The notes under the pieces were generated by a model, which was not told the origin of the DNA, did no database searches, and saw only the letters and a list, made by a program, of their open reading frames with translations. The translations under genes and the position numbers were made by a program. Source: Posidonia oceanica (taxonomy: Eukaryota; Streptophyta; Magnoliopsida; Alismatales; Posidoniaceae). Taken from it: 64,000 bases of DNA. The stretch lies in NCBI GenBank assembly GCA_037176725.1, contig JAZBRS010000020.1, positions 56,882,001 to 56,946,000 on the forward strand, given 5' to 3'. Below are positions 22,789 to 34,261 of this stretch, piece after piece (positions within the stretch are counted from its first letter, which is position 1; each line of letters begins with the position of its first letter).

Positions 22789-24116
22789 CTATCTAATCAT
22801 CTTCTTCCTTTTCCTACGCAGCACGCCCGTTGCTTCAACCCACTCCTCGGGCTTGGGCAGTAGCTTTGAATACCACTTCCAGTGTGCATCCTCCCGTGGT
22901 AGGCAGCAAGGAGCAGTTGATGGCCCCTCTGAATCATCATGGCGGTCCAGAGACGACCAGAGAGCCCGAATGTAGTACACCATTACTGCATCAGATGGAA
23001 GACTACGCTCCCGAACCCGAATACGAGGAATAAAGCTCAGCCGAGGCGGCACCCCTTTCTTCTGCCCCACCATCTCAAAGCAACGATGGGAGTTGTACAC
23101 TACAAAGTGGGTGGGCCCTATCAGCTCCAGCTCAATTGAAGAACCTTGCGCTTGGTGCTTATGAGAAAGGGACGTGGAAGGCGTGGAAATGTCAATAGGG
23201 GCAGCAGACAAAGAGCAAACCCTTTCATCAATCAAATCTATCTTCACGGGCTCGAGGCTCGGGAAATGGACCTGCAGCCACCTGGAAAGAAGGAAAGGAG
23301 AGCCTACAAAATCCCCTCCGGTGGAAACGCTGGTCAGGCCGAGATATGTGGCAGTAAGAATGGCGACTGAAGGAGAGCGCCAGAAATGCTCAGTAAGGCC
23401 TATCAAGAACTCAGTATGATAGACATCTAAGGAGAAATCTTTGGTGACAAATAAAGTGAGGCCTCCAATCAGTAAATGCAGACACACTAGCAGCTGATCC
23501 TGAGAGGTAGAGTCCTCAATTTGCCGAAAGCTGAAGTACAAATGCGCCAAGTTGAGTCCGTGACCTCTGATCACTGGGAAGGTAGGCGGAAGGGTGAAGA
23601 TACGGTCTATATATGTTTGCATATCCGTTGTTCCATGCGGCAATGGGAAGTCAATATCCGACCGGGCCGTTCCAATCTGAGTTACACCAAGCAAGTCGTG
23701 AACATCCTCTACTAGGATTGTCACCTCACAACCCCCAAAGAAGAATGTATGGGTCTCAGGACTCCAGAAGGCGCATGAGGCATGAAGCAGGGGCCAGTCC
23801 AATAAATCCAAAAGTCCATCAAAGCAGGTACGGGCCAAAACAAATTTCCTCTCTCGAGCCCAAAGCACAAAATCCTTCACCCAAGTGGAGTAGTAGGGGA
23901 AGTCATTGTCAAAGCAAGGTGTCTTGGTAAAATTGAGGATTTCCTGCAAAGAGATTCAGAAGCATGAGTAACAAAGGAATGTGAAGGGACCAATGAAGAA
24001 GATCATACCTTCCCTGTCTTGATAAGGGACATCATATGCCCTTCAATCTCTTTCAAAGGTTTTACGACCCCCTTCTTGTTTTGCATGAAGACATTGGGGA
24101 CTGAGCTAGAAGCCAT
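22789..24116 (-). CDS. Antisense gene A of T: spliced PMD-like protein, intact
   Basis: ATG at 24116-24114 opens exon 1 (24116-24009, 36 codons). A 65-bp intron (24008-23944) has donor GTATGATC and acceptor CTCTTTGCAG. Exon 2 (23943-22789, 385 codons with stop) completes a 420-residue protein with no internal stop. The middle contains SCAFWSPETHTFFF followed by EVTILVEDVHDLLG. This is the W-P-x-T-H-x-F ... E-x-T-I-x-L-E/x-D/E-V-x-x-L-L-G pattern of the aminotransferase-like plant mobile domain found in MAIN-like proteins and transposons. The C-terminus is basic (RRKRKKMIR). Gene C is a paralogue with the intron in the equivalent place. This is the only full-length open coding sequence of T. 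Confidence 0.75.
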
Positions 24117-24211
24117 GAAAGCCAGAGAGAGGGAAGGAAGAAGCACAAATCAGGAAGAAATCAGTAGAGAGAAAAGGAGGAGTATGCATGAAAATCAAAG
24201 GGGAGGCCAAG

Positions 24212-24222
24212 CTTTTATAAGC
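24212..24222 (-). promoter_or_regulatory. TATA box of antisense gene A
   Basis: CTTATAAAAGC on the minus strand lies about 100 bp upstream of the gene A ATG. It is followed by a CT-rich leader. The nested element N sits about 110 bp further upstream, in an AACGTT-word region. Confidence 0.65.
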
Positions 24223-24327
24223 ACAGGAGGATCGTCGGAAATCTTTCACGCGGGCATTGAGAAAATTTCGCAAGTAGATTAGACAAGAACAGGAAAGGAA
24301 AGAAAAGTTTCTGGGTTCGCTTTGTTG

Positions 24328-24332
24328 TACGC
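24328..24332 (+). repeat. Target-site duplication, left copy (TACGC)
   Basis: TACGC immediately precedes the 5' LTR of N and is repeated exactly at 51669-51673. The target lies inside a GTTGTACGC word of T. Confidence 0.95.
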
Positions 24333-27300
24333 TGTTGACACCCCATCTTGGCAGGCTTGGACCCATGGAGCCCTCTTGGTGATTGCTGGATCAAACCCCA
24401 ACCAAACCCTAACCCTAATCCTCCTCTCTACCCTTCAAAATCAGCTTGTCTTGACCTAAACGTTTACCCCCCTTCCCGACCTCAAAACCTAACCAAAATC
24501 CATAGGAAAACCTACCACTATCCACTCAACAAACCTACCCAAAGACCTAGGAATTTCCAAACCTAACCCAATCCCAAAAACCCTAGAAAACTTAGGTAAA
24601 ACTACCCTTTTTCTACACCTTGAAACCCCTCCAAAACCTCTTTAAAATCGGACCAAAACTTCAGACCTAACACTAGAAACCTTAGGCTACCCACTCGCCA
24701 ATTCTCACCCCATTCCAAGACCATTAAGACCCTCTTTCACCCAAATTATCCTTTTCTCTCTCCGGGATTATCATTTTCTCTCTCCTCTCTCTCTCCTGAT
24801 TATTATCTCTCTTCTCATCCCCTTCTTATCCTTTTTCTGGTCTGGCTGTGGGCCCCCTCTGTGCCTCTATCCTTCCTCTATCTTATCCCTATTTTTACTT
24901 TATTTTTAACACTTTTTCTGAATTTTAATAAATCGTTTTCCTCCAACCTATCTTTTTTCCTTTTATCTCCCTCCTTTTTCCATTTCTTTCCTCCTTCTCT
25001 TTTCTTTTCTCCCTTTTGCAAAAATCCACAAAAACCCATAAAAATCTGCAAAACCTCAAAACATAAAACAACAAATCAGTACCCTAAGAAAAACAATTAA
25101 AAAATATATTAAACAAGCCATTAAGAACTTAAACTTAACTTAAGCAAGCTAAAAGGAAAACCAAGCATGCAAACTAAAAAATGCAAAACAAATCAAAAGA
25201 AAACACTGAAAAATCGTGGAAAAAGCTAAAATAAAATCAAAACCCACCAAAGGTAAAAAACCCATCAGAAGAATTAAAAAAAACCCAAAAACAAGAATTA
25301 AAAAAAAATCAAATGCTAAAACAAGTAATTAAGGAAGACAAAAGACTTAACTTAATAAACATAAGAAAAACAAGTAAAAAACTTAATTAAAAAAGAAAAG
25401 AAAAACACATCTGAAAAGCCTAAAAAACACTCTATCAAACCAGAAAAATCCAACTAAAAACTTCAAGAAAAATCAACAAAATAAAAATCAAAACACAACT
25501 TAAAAGATTTAAGAAGGAAAAACCTTAACAAGACTACAACTTAAAAGTCTAAAAAACATCCTGATTAATGGGAAATTAAATTCTAAAAAATCCTAATTAA
25601 TATCCTAAGTGTCCAACAAGGGAAACACATTTTTTAAAACAATTTAAAAAAGGTTTAACAAACATTTAATCAAGTGAAAACTAATTAAAAGCAAAACCAA
25701 AACCCTAAAATCCTAATCAAGCCCAAAACCCATTTAAACCACACTAATTAACCAAAAGGAGTCATTAAAAAATCTGATTAAGATCCTGTTTCACAGCACA
25801 AGCACCTTAATATTTTTACTTATTTTTAATTTATTTTTTCCTATTTTTCCCCATTCTACCCTCTCTTTCTTTCTTCCTTCTTTCTTTCTTTCTTTCTTTC
25901 CTTACTGGGCTCAATCCGGCCCGTTTCTCCTTTTTTCTTTTTTTTTCTTCTTTCTTTTTTCTCGGCCCGCAGCAGTCCGGCCCGTTTTCTCCTTCTCCTT
26001 CCTTCTTCTTCCTCGCGCTTCCACCGGATTTCCTTCCCGCGAGCTCGCTGCTACAGATCTCCCTCCATCCATTTGAATTCGAAGCTCCGTCCTTTCATCT
26101 ACAGCAGCTCGCCGTCTCCTCATCTCAGCACCAAATCCGGAGTCGGTCGCCTCGCCGTCTCCTCTGCTGCAGTGGCCGCCGACGAATTTGAAATTCGGAA
26201 GCGCGCCAGCAGCCGGCCTCCACCAGATATAAGCCTCTCCTTCGTTCCTCCTTCGGTGGGCGGATGAACCTTCAGTAAGAGAGCAAACCCAGAGAGCGTG
26301 AGTGATCTCAGAGAGCAATTCAGAGAGCCATTCCCACTTCCCTTCTTCCACCTGCAACTCCTTCCTCTTCTTCTCTGTCTCCCCCACTTCCAGAGGAGAG
26401 AGTGGCCAGAAAGAGTGGTTTGGGAGTCACCTCTGTATCCCGGAGAGAGACTCCAATCCCCCAGCCTCCTCCACCCAATTCCCTTCCCTTCCTCTGCCAA
26501 AAACTTCAGCAAAACCTCCCCTCTCTTTTCCAGTGAGCCAGGCCCTTTCCCAGCCTCCATCTTCCTTCCTGTTACTTCCCCAATCTCACCCAGCACCTGA
26601 CTTTCTTCCTCCAACATTCACCAGCCGTTCCACCACTTAAAAATCTCCCAGAAACACACCCTGATCCCAACTGAAACCCAACTCCTCCCCTTCGGCAATT
26701 CCCTCTACTCCAGCTCACCGCCTTCCCCCAAACTTCTTCCAGAGACTCACTGGACCTCCATCTTCTCAAAACACCAACCATCAAACCCAACCACCCACCA
26801 CAGACCGAGAACTCCACTCCAAACACCTGCATCAACCACAGACCAAAATTTGTCCCAACTCCCAAACCCCCTCCACTCGTACCAGAAACCTTCTCCGAGC
26901 ATCCAGCTACACTCCTCAGACCTCCAGCAACCTCCCGGAGGGCTTCGCTCCGCCAGACGAGCAGCCAACACCTCCCCCGGCCTCCGGCAGTATCAGGCGA
27001 ACCCAAAAGTGCTGGATCTCCCTCCAGCCTTCGCAGCTCACGTCTGACCACCTGGGAAGCTCCGGAGGATCGTTCTGAGGCGACTCCAGCCTTCGCGAGC
27101 CGCTGAAAGCCTCCCCTACAACCGGACGACGACCACCGGCCGACTCCGACACTGCCGAGGTCGGGAGCGCCTTCCGGACACGATCGCAGGTACCACTCGC
27201 TCCCCCCTCTCTTTCTCCTCCTCCTGCTGCTTCTCCGCCAGTCAGAACCGAGTTCCGAGCGTTCCGGACGCAGTTGCAGTTCGCCGGACAGCTCTCCTTC

Positions 27301-27509
27301 TCCGGCGCCGGCTGTTCTTCCTCCGGACACTCCGACCACCCGAGCGAGCTCCGGACCATTCCCAGAGCTCCGGACGATCGCCGACGTCGTTCTTCGCCCT
27401 CCCGCGCATCCTCAGCCTCCCCTGTCGACGGCCACGGGTACTGCCGGCGCTCTGCTACAGTACTCGTCGCCGTCGACCAGTTACTGTGCATTTATTTTAT
27501 TCTGGCTAA

Positions 27510-28240
27510 AGTTTTAAGTAAATATTGCATATTTGGTTTAAGTTTCTGTCGTTTTACATTCCGGTCCTTATTCCACTTAATCTACTGTGCTTTTAAATCA
27601 AAATCATATTAAATTGTTGTTTTTATTGATGTTTTTCAGTATTTGCAATCTGGTCCATTTACTGTGCTATGCTGTTATAATATTTTGCATTTTAGCCCCT
27701 CTGTTTTCGTTTTTTGCATGTAAGTCCTGCACTAAATCATTTTATTTAAATGCATTAACTTTACCATACTGCATTGCATCCTGGCCCCCTGCATGTTTTT
27801 ATTTTTGCATTTAAGTCCCATGCACTGTAGCAACTTAGGATTTATTTTTTATTTTTGCATACTGCATTGCATATTTTACCTTTTAGTCTTGCATATTTGC
27901 AGTTAGGTCCATTTTAAATGGACAGTAACTGTGCTGCATGCATTTTAGCTTATTACATTGCATTTTTGACCCTGATCTTTTTAAAAATTGCACTGTGGTC
28001 CTGTTATTTAATTTTCAGAGCATATTTTCCATGCTAAATTGCATTTTCAGCCCCTGCATGATTTCAAAATCACACCTAGGTCCTTGCATGTTTTAAAAAA
28101 TCATGTGAAAAGACCATTTTGCCCCTAGGTTGCATTCTAGCCCCTATGCCCACCAAATTTCATGCAGACCTTCCACTAGTATCCCCAGACTCCCTGGAAC
28201 CCTGTTTTCTGGGAAATTTGCACTTTTAGCCCCTTCTCTT
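27510..28240 (+). repeat. TTTTGCATnTnAGtCC word array in the LTR
   Basis: About sixteen degenerate copies of a T-run followed by TTGCAT and, 4-6 bases later, AG(T/G/C)CC are spaced irregularly by 25-80 bp. Examples are TTTTTGCATTTAAGTCCC (27802) and TTTTTTGCATGTAAGTCC (27710). The same array is at about 49275-50000 and, more diverged, at about 61300-62190. Confidence 0.6.
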
Positions 28241-29034
28241 TTCCAAAATGTACCCTGAAATCCTGGTTTTTCCCAGTTTCTTATCATTGCTTTTTCTTGC
28301 TTTTGCATGCATCCTGCACTCATCTAGCTTCGCATTCTAGCATCTTCTTGCACACACTAAGCACTTCTAGCTCCCCTTCACCTGGGAGGACCCTTTGCAC
28401 ACCCCTAGGACCCCCCTGAACACCTAGATCTGTTCTTCTCCCCTGTTCTGGCCCTTCTGCCTTGAAGCTGCGATATCTTCCAATCCGGCCGTTGGATCTT
28501 CTCAAGTAAGCTGCCCAGGCGACTGCAGTAAAGCGCTCTTCAGCATGGACCAGACAGATTTCAGATCAGGCTCCCGGATTTCCAGGTATGTCCTCCTGAA
28601 CCCCTGCATTGCATTCATTTGCATGCCATTTGCACAGTTTTCCTTGTTTTCGCTTTCTGTCTCTTCGAGCATGTAGAATAGGACTTCCCCTTTCTGCTTG
28701 TCTATTCAAATCCCCATTTCGCGTACTCCTGTGTGTTCTGTGTTGAGTTTTCCTTGGATTTGCCACTTAATGTGACTTTCTTCCCCCTTTTCCACGATCC
28801 GATCGCATCGCGAGCTTTGGGCAGCATGCGAGACACACCGTGGAACGGTTTAGTGGGAAACAGTCGCTAAGAGGTGGTAATCCCTCCGTTTGCACACTCT
28901 CCCCTCTGTAGGTCTTCACACCTACTCTGAGTGGTCCTGAACGACGTCTGTTCTTACACACGTGTTGTTTTGACTCCCCTTTGACCTTTTCTAATCACTT
29001 TCTGCATTCTTGCATTCTCATGGCTTTTTCCGAG

Positions 29035-29270
29035 GTTTTGCTTCGCTGTTTTGGCACCATTTTGCGTGCCTGCTCTCGTTTTGGCACCGTTTTGCGTGCC
29101 CTTCTGTTTTCTTGTCTCGTTTTGCGTGTTGCCTTGTTTTCCGCCCGTTTTGCGTGCCTTTCTATTTTCTCGTCTTGTTTTGCGCGCCGTTTTCGCTCTT
29201 TTGCATCGTTTTGCGCGCATTGCTCATTTCTCGCCTCGTTTTGCGTGTTTTACGCCGTTTTCCTTTGCAT
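29035..29270 (+). repeat. GTTTTGCGTGCC minisatellite in the LTR
   Basis: About eight degenerate units of roughly 28-30 bp contain TTTTGCGTGCC or a variant. The 3' LTR copy is at 50800-51030. The diverged LTR at 58174 carries an expanded array (62985-63400). Confidence 0.65.
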
Positions 29271-29777
29271 GTCGATCGCATTGCACGGTTTTCTCGCTGT
29301 TTTGTTTTCTCGCTTGCATTTGCATATAGGGCTGTGATGCTTACTGCCTGGAGTTCTCACGAGCTAGGTTTCGCCTGGTTCGGAACACGGACAGCGTAGC
29401 TGAGCACTTAGAGAGCACGTTTACTTCTTTGCTTTGTTTCTTCCCACTTAGAGCACATCTTGAGCATTCATTCAGGCATTTATAGGCACATAGGCATTCA
29501 ATCCTGTATTTTTTTGCGTATGCGAGCGTAAGCCTAGAAAGACCGATTTTCGGGCGTGTCGGGGGTGCCTAATACCTTCCCCGCACGTAACAGGAGTCCT
29601 TACCCTGTCTTTTGGTCCGCAATGACCGTACTGCCCTTATCCTAGGCTAGAGTCATCTCATTTGCATTTGTTTGCATTTGTTTTCCTCTGCATTGCTTTG
29701 CTTTGCATTTCTTGCTCGGTTTTGTACGTTAATTCACGCATTACCCCGGTTTTCCTCGTCTTCCGTTAACAGACGTG

Positions 29778-29789
29778 GTGGCGACTCTG
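29778..29789 (+). other. PBS-like sequence inside the LTR
   Basis: GTGGCGACTCTG is identical to the first 12 bases at the true LTR/PBS junction (29906-29917) but lies 116 bp before the LTR end. It is kept at 51541-51552, 63918-63929 and 23-34. Confidence 0.7.
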
Positions 29790-29906
29790 ATTTGTCTTAT
29801 CTTCCCTTTTTCTCCTCGATTTCAAGTGTTTTCAAGTTGAGCCTCTTCCTCGGATCTCAATCGCCACTATATTTAGCGAGCCTGATTCCGATCGGGATCG
29901 CTACAG

Positions 29907-29924
29907 TGGCGACTCTGCTGGGGA
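29907..29924 (+). other. Primer binding site of N
   Basis: TGGCGACTCTGCTGGGGA begins one base after the LTR. It is the type reported for Ogre elements, which use tRNA-Arg as primer. Confidence 0.85.
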
Positions 29925-31237
29925 GGAGACTAGACTCCGGCTTTCATTTTCGGCTTTTTGCTCGCTTGTTTTGCAGTTTTGTCTGCCTTGTGTGCCTTCT
30001 TCACCTGTTTTGTTCGCTTTTCTGTGCAAACTCCTAGCAAGTCGCTTCGTGGCTACTTTGCTTAGGTTCTTGCACCTCTTTTGTCTCAGTTTGCGCCTTC
30101 TTTTGCTTGGCTTCGCTTGTTTGCTTGTTTATTTACTTATTGCCTTGCTTATGCCCCTATTTCTTTTACAGTCTGCTTACTTTTACCTTGCTCTACCTTA
30201 CTTGCTTATTATTGCTTTAATTCCTGCACATTGCCTGTCTACATATTTTGTTTGGCTAAAATACATGCTTTTTGGATGTTGAATGCTTCTTTTGCACCTT
30301 TGCTATGTCACTACACACGCACATACTATGCTTACATGCCTTTTGACTTGATGAATGTTTCTTTTTCACCATCATGCCCACAAACACTTGCACATGCCAT
30401 GAACATGCCTTTTGTTGTGTTGTATGATGGTTGCTTGCCATTTTGACTGATTTTCTTCCCTTTTGCACTTGCCATGCTTAGGATAGTAGAGACTTGTCTG
30501 CTTCCCCCATGGTTAACTAAAAAATATAAGTAAAAAGAACTTCTAGGGGCAACTAGAGACTATAAACAATCCTCCACTCCCTTTGGTTAATAAAATGTGC
30601 AAGATAAAAAACTTTAATCATTTTGCATAAGCATCATATAGGGCATGCATTCTTCTCCTCTGAGTCCACCTACTAGTCTGCGAAGGACGGTCCCGGCCTC
30701 TTGTTCCACTGCTTTGGGCGTGGCATAAGTTGGTCGGTCCGTCCCCTCCTTGTCCGGGGGTCGTGTCGGTGTTAGTAGAGGGTACCACCCACGCTTTGGC
30801 GGGGTAGAGGCCACCAACGCACCACCCTGTCATTTCCTGAGCTTTGGGCCGGGAGTTAGACAGGGGACCTACTTTTTCTGACCTGAGTCGGTGACCCGCA
30901 CATCCAGGGATACCCGAAGTAGACAACCTTGCTAGGAAACACTAGTTAGGTAAGGGGGGCATACTAGAAAGCATGCATGTCATTCATACCACTTAACTAA
31001 CTCATTTGCATCCATCTTTTAGTTTCTAACCCTAACTTCCTTCTGTTGTGTCAGCGTGATCGGTAAGTGAGTTTCTCTTTGCCAGAGCTTGAGTATCGAC
31101 CCTCGTTGACGCCCTTTTGCGACTTAGTTCGCGACCATTCCCCTTCCGAGCTATCCGCACTTGCGACGATAGCTCCTCTTAGGAAGTGCCGCTTGAATAC
31201 TCGTCGCAGCCCTGTTCTCACGCGCTCTAGGTCAGCA
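29925..31237 (+). other. Leader of N
   Basis: No convincing ORF. A T-rich half (29935-30480) is followed by a GC-rich segment (30655-30920) with many short complementary stretches, such as the runs around GGTCGGTCCGTCCCC and CCGGGGGTC. This may be structured leader RNA with packaging signals; that is inference. A good splice-donor-like GGTAAGTGAG occurs at about 31063-31072 just before gag. Confidence 0.5.
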
Positions 31238-34200
31238 ATGACCCAGTACGTTAGTGAGTCCTCTTTTACTCCTATCACGGAGGGTGTTTCCGTTCTGGCC
31301 CCTCCGGTTGCTCTTTCTGTCCCTCTTGTTCCCCCTCCGACGCCAGGGTTTCCTCCCCTGACGTCTCTAGGTTCTCAGTACACCCCAGGACAGTGGCAAG
31401 CCTCCCTTCCTCCGGATCTGGTCGCCGAATCTATCTTGACGGCCGTTACTCGCATTCCGGAGACGCCACTGCCCCCTCCGTCCCAGGGATACGTCACTTT
31501 CGACATCCCTTCCACCGCTGCTGCGACCTTTTCTGTAGAATCCTTCCTTCCCGGACCATCTGTGTCCGTGCCACCTGTTTCTCAGCCCCCGCCGGCACTG
31601 CACTTCAGCGTCCCCACTGCCGAGACGCCCGAAGCGCAGTACCAGCACCTGATGGAGCTCGCCCAGAGACTGCAGGGCATGGCTCTATCAGTTCGTCCTT
31701 CTCCTGTCTCTGTCGTCCCTGAGGTTCCCCCGAGGCCAGTTCCTGCATTTCCTGCATCAACCTCTGCACCTCCGCCTCGACCATCGTCGCAACTGCTCAC
31801 GGTTCCGGCGATGGGGGCTCGTTTACCGCCTCCTGCACAACACTTGGCACAGCACGCTCCACTTCCTTCTGGTGGTCAATCCTTTGGATCGGCTGGAGCC
31901 CAGTACCTCACTGGCTCGCTGTCTGGCACTCCGCCTGTACAGCAACTGGTGCTCCGTCATCCTCCCCCTATCCCAGCACAGCATGGCATTTATTCTTCTC
32001 CTCTCCACCAAGTCCAGCATCCTGCATACACTCCTGCATACACTGTCCCCCAGCACGGATACGCCGGCCATCCCGTTGCTCCACCAGGCGACGCTATGGT
32101 AGATCCGGAGGAGCACTTAGGTGCGACCCATTCGGCGTATGTGCTCACTACCCCTGCTGATCCCTCTCCTACAGCAGCAATCCCAGACCCCATCAATAAT
32201 CGGATGGACGTCTTGGAGAAGGCACTACGACTAGTGCAGGGTACTGAGCACCAGACCTACCAGTTCCGGGACCTCTGTTGCTTTCCAGAGGCGGTACTCC
32301 CTCCGAAGTTCAAAATCCTGGACTTCGAGAAGTATAATGGTAGGGGCTGCCCCGTAGCACACCTGAAGGCGTATTGCGGTGATCTCGCTCAGCTTCAGGC
32401 TGACGAGAGGTTGCTGATCCGCTTGTTCCAGAAGAGTTTGACCGGGCCGGCACTCAAGTGGTTCACATCACTTGATATGTCAGCCATCAAGACTTGGAAA
32501 CGACCTCAGTCAGGCGTTCCTGGAGCAATACTCCTTCAACCTCGATCTTGTCCCAAAGAGGGCGGACTTGATCGCCATCAAGCAGAACTCTGGCGAGCCG
32601 TTCGGGGAGTACGTCGGCCGCTGGCGCGCCCTTGCCTCTCAGGTTCGAGATAGACCCTCTGACGAGGAATCTATCGAGATCGTTATCAAAGGGGTGCAGC
32701 CGTCTCTCGGGGCTCTGCTTAGCATTCAACCAGTCACTACTTTTGCGGCACTCATCAGAGCTGGAGCGCGCGTGGAGAGTTCTTTGCGGAGTGGCAACTT
32801 CCCGGCTCTCTCTACGTTCGCTAAGTAGGCAGCGATCAGCAGCAACAGTGCCAACAGCAGCACCTTCAACAACAACAGCGGCAACAACAACAACCGTCCG
32901 AAGAGGAAGGACTCGTCGAAACCCGCTGTTGCCTTCGTCGATTCTCCTGCTGTGCCTGTTCGCTTGCCGTCTCGGCCTACCCCAGCTCAGATGGTGTACG
33001 CCCCTGCACCTAGGAACCCGCACACACCGCACATCACTACCACCGCTAGACCGGTCTATCCTGCCGCATCGGTTCAGCAAGGCTCGCACCCAAGGCAAAG
33101 AAGACCACCCGCTGAGAGGAGGAATTTCACCCCACTGGTGGAACCACTCACGGACATCTTGCCGAAGGTAGCATCGCTCCTGAAGTTCCCGGAGGTTCGT
33201 CTGCCACCAAGCCCTCTGCCGCATTGGTTTAGGCCGGACCTCTTCTGCAATTTCCATCGAAGTGTCGGGCATTCGACGGATAATTGCTTTTCCCTGCGGA
33301 ACGCAATTCAGGACTTGATCGAATCGGGAACGATTGTGATCGACACGCACGAGGCATCCACTCAAGCACGCACTCATGCATCTGCATCTTCAGCTGTTCC
33401 CTCGCATTCTGGCATCGTCCGCCAACCTTTACCGGAGCACTCTTATCTGGGAGGGGCGGGAACCTCAGGCGTCCACTCTGTCTTTCCTTCTGGGCCTGCT
33501 ACTTCTGTAGTAGACCCCTCTGATCTTATCTCTGACATCTCTGAGCCTTTCCCAGTCAGTCTCTATCTCACGGCAGTTGCCGGCTCCGAGTTGGGAATCC
33601 ATTTGCTCCGACCGCGTGCCAGGCCGGAGCGCCCTCTCGCGTATCCCACCGTGCTCCCTCAGGCTCAATCTCCTGTACACCTCTTAGCTAGAGCCCAGCC
33701 TAGTTCTCCCATCCACCTTTTAGGGCAGCCTCAGCTACACCTTCTAGGCAGACCTCAACCTGCCCCAGCTTTCCCACCCCAACAACCATACCCACTAGAT
33801 AGACCTCAACATCCTGTAGGTCCTCCTGTAACCCCTTTGTGCTCGCAGCACATGCTCCAGTCGTCATTAATTTGACCCTGGACACCCATCGCGTCCCTTA
33901 CAGCTACGCCACAGAAATGTGCACAGAAGTAACGCGATCGGGGAGGATTTACAGGCCCCCAGCACCGGTAACTAGGCCAACTCACCCTAGACCTGTTATG
34001 CCCCCACCCTCGGGCCAACCCTTAGCAGATCCAACTCCAGATCAGCCCGTAGCTAGCCAAATCTCTAGCCAACCTGTAGTGACCCGGCTTCCAGCCACTA
34101 CCCCTGTAGAACCTGCTAGAATCACCCCTCCAGCTGCTAGGAGAAACCAACCTAGAGCAGACCTAACTTCCCAGCTTAAGAAGGTTAAAGCCGACATCTC

Positions 34201-34261
34201 CATCTGGGATTTGATCCACACTTCTGCCGAGCACCGCGAGGCTTTTCTTCGCGTGTTCTAG
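31238..34261 (+). pseudogene. gag of N
   Basis: The ATG at 31238 is the first in a frame open from 31067. The N-terminal ~300 residues are Pro/Ser/Gln-rich. The capsid region starts around 32190 with PPKFKILDFEKYNGRGCP and LFQKSLTGPALKWF. An extra A near 32498 shifts the frame, and the capsid continues as LSQAFLEQYSFNLDLVPKRA. TAG at 32826 follows, then an Asn-rich stretch and CNFHRSVGHSTDNC (about 33247-33288). A second one-base shift near 33838 leads to DTHRVPYSYA and the LKKVKADISIW segment, which ends in TAG at 34259 where the 6228 copy has CAG. It cannot give full Gag without correction of these breaks. Confidence 0.8.

Larger units (their letters stand above)
9343..24332 (+). mobile_element. 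Tat-lineage element T, left part (5' LTR to promoter of antisense gene A)
   Basis: This is a 5' LTR, PBS-like site, long leader, gag, two protease domains, G-patch, linker, RT, RNase H, aRNase H, integrase, spacer and the first of three antisense genes. The element resumes at 51669 after the nested element N. At least 21 kb of T is present and its 3' LTR is not seen in the window. CCTAT at 9338-9342 is the candidate left target duplication. Sense coding regions hold about twenty nonsense codons and a few frameshifts, so T cannot make its own Gag-Pol. Confidence 0.8.
24333..29905 (+). repeat. 5' LTR of N (5,573 bp)
   Basis: This is an unusually long LTR, which is characteristic of Ogre elements. 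It is built from compositional zones on the plus strand: C/A-rich (24390-24700), CT-rich (24720-25010), A-rich with very little G (25015-25790), CT/GC-rich (25800-27480) and T-rich with TTGCAT words (27490-28300). A TGCGTGCC array (29035-29270) and a well-conserved terminal block follow. The apparent minus-strand ORFs in 26570-27490 are not conserved in frame with the other LTR and are taken as chance. Confidence 0.95.

Noticed and set aside
24390..24425. CCCTAA repeats that look telomeric
   Set aside because: Only two or three units in a CA-rich LTR tract, repeated in the other LTRs; not a telomere or interstitial telomere array.
26572..27491. Long minus-strand ORFs (up to about 300 codons) inside the N LTRs (also 48337-49254)
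   Set aside because: The frame is broken by a 2-base difference between two otherwise near-identical LTRs and the composition is that of a CT-rich tract; no domain is seen. Taken as chance ORFs.
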